This document shows, in pieces, positions 7,384-13,961 of a stretch of DNA of 20,123 bases (the first letter of the stretch is position 1; every line of letters begins with the position of its first letter). The position numbers were made by a program, and so were the translations under genes. The notes beneath the pieces were generated by a model. That model was given only the letters and a program-made list of their open reading frames with translations. It was not told the DNA's origin and did not search any database. The stretch spans positions 1 to 20,123 of the forward strand of contig CANNTX010000021.1 of the NCBI GenBank assembly GCA_947522695.1, written 5' to 3'. The stretch is from an uncultured Bacilli bacterium. Lineage in GTDB: Bacteria > Bacillota_I > Bacilli_A > RF39 > UBA660.

Positions 7384-8901
7384 ATGGATAGTAGAAAAAT
7401 ATTAGATGAAGTTTATCGCGATTTTTTTGGAACAGTTAAAGAAGAAAAAATAACTACTAATAAAGAAATAGAAATCAACAGTATAGAAGAATTACTTATT
7501 GATGAAGACTCAAAAGAATTACTAAAAAAAATAATTACCTACATGAAAAACTATAATAATGGAGTATACATAAATTTTAATATTTTATTATATGGTAACA
7601 ACAAAGAAACATTAAATGCTATAATCAATTTATTAAAAAGCGTAAGTAATAATTATTTAATAAATACAAACATAACTAATATTTCTTTAACTGATATAGA
7701 CAATATTAATAAAATTAAAGATTATTATAAATCAGGTATTTTAATAATTAGTGATTTTAATAGTTTAAGTGGCAAAGATGCTACCAAGTTAATTAATGTT
7801 TTAAAAGATAATAGTACACATAAAAATATCGTTATATTAAATGATACAGAATCAATTTTAAAAGAATTTATTAAAAATGATAATGATTTGGAAAATAGCT
7901 ACTTTACCTATTCTATAAAAGAAATATTGCCAAATACTAAATATATTATGGCTGATATTAAAAAAAGTATCAATATTGATAATTTAACTGATATTGAAAA
8001 ATATATAAGTGATACTTTCTTAAATAGTAACCTAGATTATCCTACATATCGTGATAATTTAATAAAATATATTGCGTTCAATAATAAATTGCCAGAAGTT
8101 AGTAAGCCTAAAAAAATAGAAGATATTTTAAAAGAATTAAATGCTCTAATTGGTTTAGATATTATAAAAAAATCTATAAATGAATTAATTGATTTAATAA
8201 GTTTAAAAAACAAAACTGAAGGTAAAGTTAAGATAAATGATGTTAATTTACACATGGTATTTTTAGGTAATCCTGGAACCGGAAAAACAACAGTTGCTAG
8301 ACTTCTTGCCGAAATATTTTACGATTTAAAATATATTAAATATAATAAACTTGTTGAAGTTTCAGCCAAAGATTTGATAGGCGAATATGTTGGCCAAACA
8401 GGACCAAAAACAAATGAAGTAATAAATAAAGCAATGGGCGGAGTACTATTTATTGATGAAGCCTATACATTATATAGTAAAAATAATAGTTATAATGAAG
8501 AAGCAATCGCTACATTAATAAAAGCAATGGAAGACCATCGAAACGAATTTATTGTCATATTTGCCGGATATACTAAAGAGATGACACCATTTTTAAATTC
8601 TAATTCAGGTATTAAATCACGTATAGGCTACACATTCGAATTTCCTGATTATACCAGTGCTGAATTATTAGAAATATTCAAATTATTTGTAAAAAAATCT
8701 AATTTCAAAATTGAAGATAAAGCATTAATCAAAGTAAAAAACATTTTTGAAAAACATCTTAATGACGATAATTTTGGCAATGCTAGATTCGCAAGAAATT
8801 TATATGAAAAATGTGTTATAAATCATGCTACGAATTGCAAAGACATAGTAAATGACAATAGACTTAAAACCTTAACAGAAGAAGATATAATAGATATCTA
8901 A
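7384..8901 (+). CDS. CbbX/SpoVK-type AAA+ ATPase with a degenerate N-terminal P-loop-like domain
   Basis: The 505-residue protein has a complete AAA+ module in about residues 245-505. Walker A GNPGTGKT is at 295-302 (K301), the pore-loop region has GEYVGQTG, Walker B LFIDE ends at D358-E359, and an arginine finger is at R413. The phrases LHMVFLGNPGTGKTTVARL and FPDYTSAELLEIF are typical of the CbbX/SpoVK family. Residues about 60-190 look like a second, broken ATPase domain: LYGNNKETLNAI stands where a P-loop would be and ILIISDF where Walker B would be. AAGGAGA (7372-7378) supports the ATG. The gene follows the TelA-like gene after a hairpin terminator. It probably remodels a complex of the operon, but no substrate is known. 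There is no evidence for a Rubisco or a sporulation role. Confidence 0.85.
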   Translation: MDSRKILDEVYRDFFGTVKEEKITTNKEIEINSIEELLIDEDSKELLKKIITYMKNYNNGVYINFNILLYGNNKETLNAIINLLKSVSNNYLINTNITNISLTDIDNINKIKDYYKSGILIISDFNSLSGKDATKLINVLKDNSTHKNIVILNDTESILKEFIKNDNDLENSYFTYSIKEILPNTKYIMADIKKSINIDNLTDIEKYISDTFLNSNLDYPTYRDNLIKYIAFNNKLPEVSKPKKIEDILKELNALIGLDIIKKSINELIDLISLKNKTEGKVKINDVNLHMVFLGNPGTGKTTVARLLAEIFYDLKYIKYNKLVEVSAKDLIGEYVGQTGPKTNEVINKAMGGVLFIDEAYTLYSKNNSYNEEAIATLIKAMEDHRNEFIVIFAGYTKEMTPFLNSNSGIKSRIGYTFEFPDYTSAELLEIFKLFVKKSNFKIEDKALIKVKNIFEKHLNDDNFGNARFARNLYEKCVINHATNCKDIVNDNRLKTLTEEDIIDI

Positions 8902-8938
8902 AAGCATCCAAATTTAATAAAATATCTAATAAAAATAA

Positions 8939-8967
8939 TTGAATTTATATGCAATTTATGTTATATT
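8939..8967 (+). promoter_or_regulatory. Extended -10 promoter of the kinase-like gene
   Basis: TTGAAT (8939-8944), a 17-bp spacer and TATATT (8962-8967), preceded by TGt, give a strong match. The start near 8974 leaves a leader of about 22 nt before the ATG at 8996. The gene can thus be expressed apart from the operon upstream. Confidence 0.72.
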
Positions 8968-8995
8968 AAATCCCTTGAAAAAAGAGGAATTTTTT

Positions 8996-9733
8996 ATGGA
9001 AATAAGAGAAAATTTTATAGATAAAAATGGAATATTATATCCAAATGTTCGAGAAATAGCGTTTACTAGAGATAATTTATTTGGTAATTTAGGAACATTA
9101 GTTAATGAAACAAAACGTGAAGCAAATGATTATTTTGCTAAGAAAAGTGCTATGCAAATAGATGATGAAGGAGTATATATTTATAAATCAAATTATAATT
9201 CAGATAATGCTTTAAGAGTCTATAAATGTTTGCTAGATCCTAACTTTAATGGCTGCCGTGATGAAATATTTATATCAAAATTGCAAAGTATTCAGCCTTC
9301 AATAAGCATGACATCATTTCCTATTGGAGTAGTTACTTTAGATGGAAACATTATAGGTCAAGAAATAATTTATTATGAAAATTTCAAACAATTATATGAA
9401 ATAAAAAATGAAGTGTCATTAAAGGATTTATTATTAATATATCGTAAATGTTTAACGATTTTATCAGAACTTCATAAAGAAGGAATCGTCTACATAGACA
9501 TTCATGCCAAAAACTTTTTAGTAAGTGAAAACTTAGATGTAAAATTAATCGATTTTGAACAAGATCTAGTTAAATTTGATGATGAACAGTCCTTAAAAAT
9601 TAGTTTACAAAATTTTTATAATATGATTAATTTACTAAATAAAAAAATAAATATTCCCATTCATTATTCTGAACCTGAAACATTAGATGAAGCCCATCAA
9701 AATTTAGATGATTTAGTAAAAAAGCTTAAATAA
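8996..9733 (+). CDS. Atypical protein-kinase-like fold protein
   Basis: The 245-residue protein has the core of a kinase-like fold. HKEGIVYIDIHAKNF resembles a catalytic loop (Asp in YIDIH, Asn four residues after the His). VKLIDFE about 10 residues later replaces the usual DFG metal-binding motif. A glycine-rich loop is not evident. The candidate ATP-binding lysines (VYIYK, LRVYK) are uncertain, so activity is doubtful. It could be a lipopolysaccharide-kinase, RIO or aminoglycoside-phosphotransferase relative. The start at ATG 8996 is chosen because AAAGAGGAA lies 8 nt upstream. A longer frame from TTG 8939 would cover the promoter and has no ribosome-binding site. A terminator follows. Its placement after the VWA/TelA/AAA operon hints at a linked function only. 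Confidence 0.65.
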   Translation: MEIRENFIDKNGILYPNVREIAFTRDNLFGNLGTLVNETKREANDYFAKKSAMQIDDEGVYIYKSNYNSDNALRVYKCLLDPNFNGCRDEIFISKLQSIQPSISMTSFPIGVVTLDGNIIGQEIIYYENFKQLYEIKNEVSLKDLLLIYRKCLTILSELHKEGIVYIDIHAKNFLVSENLDVKLIDFEQDLVKFDDEQSLKISLQNFYNMINLLNKKINIPIHYSEPETLDEAHQNLDDLVKKLK

Positions 9734-9756
9734 ATATCCAATAACTGGATGTTTTT
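9732..9756 (+). terminator. Intrinsic terminator after the kinase-like gene
   Basis: ATCCA (9736-9740) pairs with TGGAT (9746-9750) around ATAAC. A/T pairs extend it to 9732 and 9754, and a T5 run follows. It overlaps the stop codon and separates region 2 from spoIVB. Confidence 0.75.
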
Positions 9757-9795
9757 AAATTGTATAAAAAACCACAATAATAATGGTGATAATAT

Positions 9796-10776
9796 ATGAA
9801 AAAATATATAATTTTACTACTAATTTTGTTGTTACCTTTTAATGTTTTAGCCTATTCAGACAAAATTATTCCTGGAGGTGACACTTTAGGAATTGAAGTT
9901 AAAAATAAAGGTGTAATAATAGTTGGATTTTACAGGGTTAAAAGTAAATTAAATAAAAATAATTTAAAAGTAGGAGATACCATTTTAAAAATAAATAATG
10001 AAGAAGTTACTTCTATTGATAATATGATAAAGCTAATTGAAAAAAATATTAATGATAATAAGGTAAAAATTACTATTAAAAGGGAAGATAAAGTATTTGA
10101 AAAAGAAATCGAAATAGATAAAGTTGATGGCATATATAAAACTGGATTATATGTTAAAGATAATATTATTGGTATTGGAACACTTTCATATATAGATCCT
10201 GAAACTAAAATATATGGGGCATTAGGACACGAAATAATTGAAAGTACAACTAATAAATTAATTGAGGTTAAAACCGGCAAAATTTTTAAAACGTCAATTA
10301 CAAGTATTGATAAATCTGTTAAAGGACTAGCTGGAACTAAAAACGCTAAATTTTTTAGTAATATAAATTATGGAACAATTATAAGTAACACTAATAAGGG
10401 AATATACGGAATTTATGATTACGATATAGCAAGTAAACAAACTTTAGAAGTAGGAAACTATAAAGATATTAAATTAGGAACAGCCACAATAAGAACTGTA
10501 GTTAATGGTGAAAAAATCGAAAATTTTGATATTGAAATAGATAGGGTTAATAATAATGATATAAAAAATATTCATTTTAAGATTACAAGCCCAGAATTAA
10601 TTGATAAAACTGGTGGAGTAGTTCAAGGTATGAGTGGTTCTCCTATAATTCAAGATAATAAAATTATTGGAGCTGTAACTCACGTTGTTATAGATAATCC
10701 CTTAACAGGTTATGGCATCCTAATTACTAACATGTTAGAGGAAGGTGAAAAAGTTTTAAATTATTCTAATAATTAA
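9796..10776 (+). CDS. spoIVB: SpoIVB-like secreted signalling protease (PDZ plus S55 peptidase)
   Basis: In Bacillus, SpoIVB is secreted from the forespore into the space between the two membranes and cleaves SpoIVFA, releasing SpoIVFB to process pro-sigma-K. This 326-residue protein has a signal peptide (about residues 1-19, ending NVLA), a PDZ-like domain (about 27-105, LKVGDTILKINNEEV) and an S55 peptidase domain. H145 in GALGHE and S280 in QGMSGSP match the catalytic His and Ser. The position equivalent to the catalytic Asp (15 residues before the Ser) is S265 in ITSPEL, an unexpected change. GGTGAT (9785-9790) lies 5 nt before the ATG. It is shorter than the Bacillus protein (about 425 residues). 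recN, the usual upstream neighbour, is absent. No clear sigma-specific promoter was found. Confidence 0.87.
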   Translation: MKKYIILLLILLLPFNVLAYSDKIIPGGDTLGIEVKNKGVIIVGFYRVKSKLNKNNLKVGDTILKINNEEVTSIDNMIKLIEKNINDNKVKITIKREDKVFEKEIEIDKVDGIYKTGLYVKDNIIGIGTLSYIDPETKIYGALGHEIIESTTNKLIEVKTGKIFKTSITSIDKSVKGLAGTKNAKFFSNINYGTIISNTNKGIYGIYDYDIASKQTLEVGNYKDIKLGTATIRTVVNGEKIENFDIEIDRVNNNDIKNIHFKITSPELIDKTGGVVQGMSGSPIIQDNKIIGAVTHVVIDNPLTGYGILITNMLEEGEKVLNYSNN

Positions 10777-10777
10777 C

Positions 10778-10806
10778 TTTATATTATAATTTAAATGTGA
10801 TAAAAT
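10778..10806 (+). promoter_or_regulatory. Extended -10 promoter before the small membrane protein gene
   Basis: TTTATA (10778-10783), a 17-bp spacer and TAAAAT (10801-10806), preceded by TGa, start 2 nt after the spoIVB stop codon. The predicted leader is about 20 nt and contains GAAGGAG. Confidence 0.55.
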
Positions 10807-10832
10807 TTTTATAGTATAGAGAAGGAGTATTT

Positions 10833-11258
10833 ATGAACGTTTACAATATGAGTGAGGAAAGTATTCAAAAATTAGCATCTGATTTTAATAACAGTAGAAT
10901 AGGTAGAAAAATATGGCTATTTTCAATGATTCCCCAAGTAGTAGGTTTCTTTGATATTTTAGTATATTTAGTAATGATGTTGTATGGTGTATCTCATCCT
11001 GAAATTAAAGAAGTTGTTGGAAGTTATATTTTAGCTACTGTTGTAATTTTAGGTATTGCAGTAATATCATATGGATTTGCCAAAATGATGTACTGGAAAC
11101 AAGTTGTTTCATATGCTAATGAATTAAGTAAAATTGAAATGATGAAAAAAGAGTTAGAAACAAAAGTTAAAAAAACAAAAGATAAAATATCAAAAGACAT
11201 TAAAAAGAAAACTAACTCAGTTAAAAAGACTGTTAGAGCTGCTAAGAATAAGAAGTAG
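10833..11258 (+). CDS. Small two-helix membrane protein with a basic coiled-coil tail, unknown function
   Basis: I do not recognise this 141-residue protein. It has a short charged N-terminus and two membrane segments (about residues 28-49 and 62-86, FFDILVYLVMMLYGV and LATVVILGIAVISYGF). An arginine-free lysine-rich helix of roughly 45 residues then ends in TVRAAKNKK. With an N-in, C-in hairpin the basic tail would lie in the cytosol, possibly against anionic lipids or nucleic acid. The start is supported by AGAAGGAG about 8 nt before the ATG. It has its own promoter and a terminator that overlaps its stop codon, so it is a monocistronic unit between spoIVB and psd. Confidence 0.7.
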   Translation: MNVYNMSEESIQKLASDFNNSRIGRKIWLFSMIPQVVGFFDILVYLVMMLYGVSHPEIKEVVGSYILATVVILGIAVISYGFAKMMYWKQVVSYANELSKIEMMKKELETKVKKTKDKISKDIKKKTNSVKKTVRAAKNKK

Positions 11259-11276
11259 AATAATGCTTCTTTTTTT
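11250..11276 (+). terminator. Intrinsic terminator of the small membrane protein gene
   Basis: AAGAAGTA (11250-11257) pairs with TGCTTCTT (11264-11271), with one G-T pair and a 6-nt loop, and runs into a T-rich tail. The TAG stop (11256-11258) is inside the hairpin. Confidence 0.78.
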
Positions 11277-11284
11277 GTTATACT
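11256..11284 (+). promoter_or_regulatory. Possible extended -10 promoter of psd with a very short leader
   Basis: TATACT (11279-11284) preceded by TGt makes a good extended -10. The -35 at 17 bp (TAGAAT, 11256-11261) is poor and lies inside the upstream terminator. The start near 11291 would leave only about 10 nt before the GTG of psd. Confidence 0.4.
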
Positions 11285-11300
11285 TATTTTGTGATGAATT

Positions 11301-12155
11301 GTGAAATATAAAGTTAAAGATCGATTAAATAATCAAATAATTATTAAAGAAAGTAAAATTAATGTATTTTTATATACAACTAAGTTAGGACGTATTCTTC
11401 TAAAAATAATCGTATTACCATTTATAAGTAAAATAGCTGGTTTATATCAAAACTCTATTTTTTCTAAAAACATGATACCTAAATTTATTAAAAATAATCA
11501 TATTAATATGAATGATTATGAAAAGAAAGATTATAAATCATTTAATGATTTCTTTACTAGAAAAATAAAAGAAGGTAAAAGAAAAATTAATGATGACAAA
11601 TATAACTTAATAAGTCCATGTGATGCGAAGTTAAAAGTATATAAACTTACTAAAAATTTAGTGTTTAATATTAAGAATTCAAAATATACTTTAAATGATT
11701 TAATAGATTCTAATATTAAATTAGATATGGATAACGCTTATGCTCTCGTGTTTCGTTTATGTGTGGATGATTATCATAGATATTCTTATATAGATTCAGG
11801 TTATCAAGAAGAAAATAACCACATTAAAGGTGTCTTACATACAGTTAGACCAATTGCTACCAATAATTTAAATGTCTTTACTCAAAACGAAAGAGAGTGG
11901 ACAACACTTCATACCGAGACCTTTGGAGATGTAATCGAAATTGAAGTAGGTGCATTAATGGTAGGTAAAATAGTTAACGAACATAGTAATTATGAATTTA
12001 AAAAAGGTGAAGAAAAAGGCTATTTTAAGTTTGGAGCATCAACTATAATCTTAATAATTAATAATATTGATATTGATGATGATATCTTACTTAATAGTTC
12101 AAATGACATCGAAACAATTGTTAAATTAGGAGAAAAAATTGGTAGAAAATGTTAA
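11301..12155 (+). CDS. psd: Phosphatidylserine decarboxylase proenzyme
   Basis: This enzyme converts phosphatidylserine to phosphatidylethanolamine at the membrane. The 284-residue proenzyme cleaves itself to create a pyruvoyl group from a serine. SPCDAKL carries the conserved Asp, DDYHRYSY the conserved His, and KFGASTIIL the processing site with S247, which would leave a typical small alpha chain of about 38 residues. The residue before the Ser is Ala (A246), whereas the usual motifs have Gly (LGST or GGST). The start is GTG 11301: an in-frame stop at 11295-11297 excludes anything much earlier, and the N-terminus VKYKVKDRLNNQ aligns with clostridial Psd starts. There is no good ribosome-binding site. 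No pssA neighbour is present. Confidence 0.88.
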   Translation: MKYKVKDRLNNQIIIKESKINVFLYTTKLGRILLKIIVLPFISKIAGLYQNSIFSKNMIPKFIKNNHINMNDYEKKDYKSFNDFFTRKIKEGKRKINDDKYNLISPCDAKLKVYKLTKNLVFNIKNSKYTLNDLIDSNIKLDMDNAYALVFRLCVDDYHRYSYIDSGYQEENNHIKGVLHTVRPIATNNLNVFTQNEREWTTLHTETFGDVIEIEVGALMVGKIVNEHSNYEFKKGEEKGYFKFGASTIILIINNIDIDDDILLNSSNDIETIVKLGEKIGRKC

Positions 12156-12182
12156 AACAATTAAAAAGCAAAGAAAAATAGT

Positions 12183-12211
12183 TTGAATTAGTATAATTCG
12201 TGTGTTATAAT
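12183..12211 (+). promoter_or_regulatory. Strong extended -10 promoter of rpmG-efp
   Basis: TTGAAT (12183-12188), a 17-bp spacer and a perfect TATAAT (12206-12211), preceded by TGt. The leader of about 27 nt ends in AAAGGAGGA, a near-perfect ribosome-binding site for rpmG. Confidence 0.85.
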
Positions 12212-12244
12212 ACTTTCGTTAGGTGAAAAAAAGGAGGAATAAAA

Positions 12245-12412
12245 ATGGCAAAGAAAAATGAAAATCGTGAACCAATTGCGTTAAAATGTACAGTTTGTGG
12301 TCATTATACTAGACCATCTGAAAAGAATAAAGCAAACACTCCAGATAAATTAGAAATAAAAAAATTCTGTAATAATTGTCGTAAAATACAAGTTTTTAAA
12401 GAAAGCAAATAA
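12245..12412 (+). CDS. rpmG: 50S ribosomal protein L33 (zinc-ribbon type)
   Basis: The 55-residue protein MAKKNENREPIALKCTVCGH... matches bacterial L33 with four cysteines in two CxxC pairs (C15, C18, C42, C45), the zinc-binding form. The core KNKANTPDKLEIKKFCNNC closely follows Bacillus L33 (KKNKRNNPDRLELKKYC). L33 lies near the E site of the large subunit. AAGGAGGA lies about 7 nt before the ATG and a strong promoter is upstream. In many Firmicutes L33 precedes secE-nusG, but here the next gene is efp, 24 nt downstream. Confidence 0.95.
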   Translation: MAKKNENREPIALKCTVCGHYTRPSEKNKANTPDKLEIKKFCNNCRKIQVFKESK

Positions 12413-12436
12413 TTAAGAAGGTAAGGAAATAAAGTT

Positions 12437-12997
12437 ATGAATGTAAATATTAATGATATTAAAAATGGTATGACTTTAATATTAGAAGGTAAGTTAGTAA
12501 CTGTTGTTGATTTTCAACATGTTAAACCAGGTAAAGGACCTGCTTTTGTTAGAATTAAATATCGTGATTTAAGAACAGGATCTACTATTGAAGATACTTT
12601 TAATACTAACTTAAAATTAGAAAAAGCTCATGTTGAAAAAATGCAAATGCAATTCTTATACAAAGAAAATGATAACTATGTATTCATGAATACTAATGAT
12701 TATTCTCAAATGGAGGTTTCATCTTCAATTATTGGTGATGATGCTAAATTCTTAAAAGAAGGATTAGTTATTGAAATTCAAATGTATGAAGGAGAAATTC
12801 TTGGAATTGTTCTTCCTGAAAAAATTGATTACAAAGTTACTGAAACAACTGATGCTGTTAAAGGAAATACAACTAATAATGCTATGAAAGATGCTACAAT
12901 AGAATCAGGTTATACAATTAAAGTTCCTATGTTCATTTCAGAAGGAGAAACAATAATTGTATCAACTAAAGATGGAAAGTATGTATCTCGTGCATAA
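12437..12997 (+). CDS. efp: Translation elongation factor EF-P
   Basis: EF-P binds the ribosome between the P and E sites and relieves stalling at consecutive prolines. The 186-residue protein has the usual three beta-barrel domains and normal family length. The KOW-like N-terminal domain ends in VKPGKGPAFVRIK, and the tip lysine K33 is the modifiable position (K32 in Bacillus, K34 in E. coli). Domain III carries the conserved end GYTIKVPMFISEGETIIVSTKDGKYVSRA. The ribosome-binding site (TAAGGAAA, about 8 nt upstream) is moderate. It shares a transcript with rpmG, since no separate promoter is visible, and ends at a terminator. No K33-modifying enzyme is in the window. Confidence 0.96.
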   Translation: MNVNINDIKNGMTLILEGKLVTVVDFQHVKPGKGPAFVRIKYRDLRTGSTIEDTFNTNLKLEKAHVEKMQMQFLYKENDNYVFMNTNDYSQMEVSSSIIGDDAKFLKEGLVIEIQMYEGEILGIVLPEKIDYKVTETTDAVKGNTTNNAMKDATIESGYTIKVPMFISEGETIIVSTKDGKYVSRA

Positions 12998-13005
12998 ATA
13001 ATTAT

Positions 13006-13029
13006 TCTCACTGTATGTGAGATTTTTTG
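13006..13029 (+). terminator. Intrinsic terminator of rpmG-efp
   Basis: TCTCAC (13006-13011) pairs with GTGAGA (13017-13022) around a TGTAT loop, followed by T6 and more T residues. Confidence 0.88.
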
Positions 13030-13068
13030 TTTAAATGGTAAAAAAGAAAAATATGTATAAAAAATTTA

Positions 13069-13097
13069 TTGTGCCATTTAAAATTAAGTGATATAAT
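13069..13097 (+). promoter_or_regulatory. Extended -10 promoter of rpsU-yqeY
   Basis: TTGTGC (13069-13074), a 17-bp spacer and TATAAT (13092-13097), preceded by TGa. The start near 13104 leaves about 22 nt containing AAGGGAGGG. Confidence 0.8.
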
Positions 13098-13126
13098 AAT
13101 CTTGATTTGAAGGGAGGGAATAGAAA

Positions 13127-13321
13127 ATGACTAAGGTAGTTGCTAGATCTGGTGAAGAAACTGATAAATTAATCAAAAGATTTATTGTTAGTGTTAACCG
13201 TAGCGGAGTCCCTTCAGAAATGAAAAAACATAGAGTATATGAAAAACCGGGAGTTCGTAGAAAAAATAAAGAAAAAGAAATGTTAAAAAATTTCCGTAAG
13301 AAAAATCGTAATAGAAAATAG
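13127..13321 (+). CDS. rpsU: 30S ribosomal protein S21
   Basis: The 64-residue, highly basic protein contains GEETDKLIKRFIVSVNRSGVPSEMKKHRVYEKPGVRRKNK, the standard S21 signature, and a lysine/arginine tail. S21 is a small-subunit protein near the anti-Shine-Dalgarno region and helps initiation. The strong GGGAGGG ribosome-binding site and extended -10 promoter fit a highly expressed gene. yqeY follows after 9 nt, the same pairing as in Bacillus. Confidence 0.96.
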   Translation: MTKVVARSGEETDKLIKRFIVSVNRSGVPSEMKKHRVYEKPGVRRKNKEKEMLKNFRKKNRNRK

Positions 13322-13330
13322 GTTGATATT

Positions 13331-13768
13331 ATGTTTGAAAAAATTACAAAAGATTTAACCGAAGCTATGAAAGCTAAAGATACATTTAGAACATCAGTAT
13401 TAAGAATGCTTAAAAGTGCACTAAAAAATGAAGAAATTAATAAAAAAAGTCCATTAACAGATGATGAAGTTTTATCTATAATAAAAAAACAAGTTAAAAC
13501 TAGAAAAGATTCAATGAATGAATATATTAGTTATAATCGTATGGATTTAGCTGATTCATTACAAAAAGAAATAGATATTTTAAATGAGTATTTACCAGAA
13601 GAATTATCTGATGAAGAATTAGAAAAAATAGTTAATGAAACAATTACAAAAGTAAATGCTGAAAGCATTAAACAAATGGGATTAGTTATTAAAACTATTT
13701 CTAGTGAATATGGTGCTAGATGTGATATGGCTAAAGTTAGTAAATTAGTTAAAGAAAAATTATCATAG
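13331..13768 (+). CDS. yqeY: GatB/YqeY domain protein
   Basis: The 145-residue protein matches YqeY: FEKITKDLTEAMKAKDTFRTSVLRMLKSALKNEEI at the start and QMGLVIKTISSEYGARCDMAKVSKLVKEKL at the end. It is the stand-alone version of the tRNA-binding tail domain of the GatB amidotransferase subunit, with no catalytic part. Its exact role is unproven, but it is widely conserved and often follows rpsU. The weak ribosome-binding site (AGGTTGAT) suggests translation coupled to rpsU. The terminator starts at the stop codon. Confidence 0.92.
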   Translation: MFEKITKDLTEAMKAKDTFRTSVLRMLKSALKNEEINKKSPLTDDEVLSIIKKQVKTRKDSMNEYISYNRMDLADSLQKEIDILNEYLPEELSDEELEKIVNETITKVNAESIKQMGLVIKTISSEYGARCDMAKVSKLVKEKLS

Positions 13769-13791
13769 GTTGCAAGATTTGCAACTTTTTT
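13768..13791 (+). terminator. Intrinsic terminator of rpsU-yqeY
   Basis: GTTGCAA (13769-13775) pairs with TTGCAAC (13779-13785) around a GAT loop, followed by T6. It directly abuts the TAG stop of yqeY. Confidence 0.9.
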
Positions 13792-13809
13792 ATTTTATAT
13801 TAAAATATA

Positions 13810-13838
13810 TTGACAAACGTATGTATGCTATATATAAT
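13810..13838 (+). promoter_or_regulatory. Perfect consensus sigma-A promoter upstream of the SPOR-radC-mre-spoIVF locus
   Basis: TTGACA (13810-13815), a 17-bp spacer and TATAAT (13833-13838) match the consensus at all 12 positions. No TGn is present, unlike most promoters here. The predicted start near 13845 leaves an unusually long leader of about 117 nt before the ATG at 13962. Confidence 0.88.
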
Positions 13839-13961
13839 ATTAATTACAACTTTAAAAAAGAATAGTTAATAAAAATAAAATAATTAATAATTAGAGGTAT
13901 TATTTCAAATAACGACAAAATAATCATAAATATAGTCGTATATTAATTATGGTGATAATAA
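13839..13961 (+). promoter_or_regulatory. Long AT-rich 5' leader
   Basis: This is the untranslated stretch between the consensus promoter and the SPOR-like gene. Only a weak pair (ACGAC near 13911 and GTCGT near 13935) and the ribosome-binding site GGTGAT (13951-13956) stand out. No known riboswitch core or terminator-like hairpin was seen. Confidence 0.35.

Noticed and set aside
8939..8995. Longer start (TTG) for the kinase-like gene
   Set aside because: It overlaps the promoter boxes and has no ribosome-binding site. ATG 8996 has AAAGAGGAA at good spacing.
9757..9795. Sigma-E, sigma-F or sigma-G promoter for spoIVB
   Set aside because: The short gap contains TATAAA-like sequence but no matching -35 or recognised forespore sigma motif.
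13911..13940. ACGAC/GTCGT pair in the long leader as a regulatory hairpin
   Set aside because: Only 5 bp with a large loop; not enough to claim a structure.
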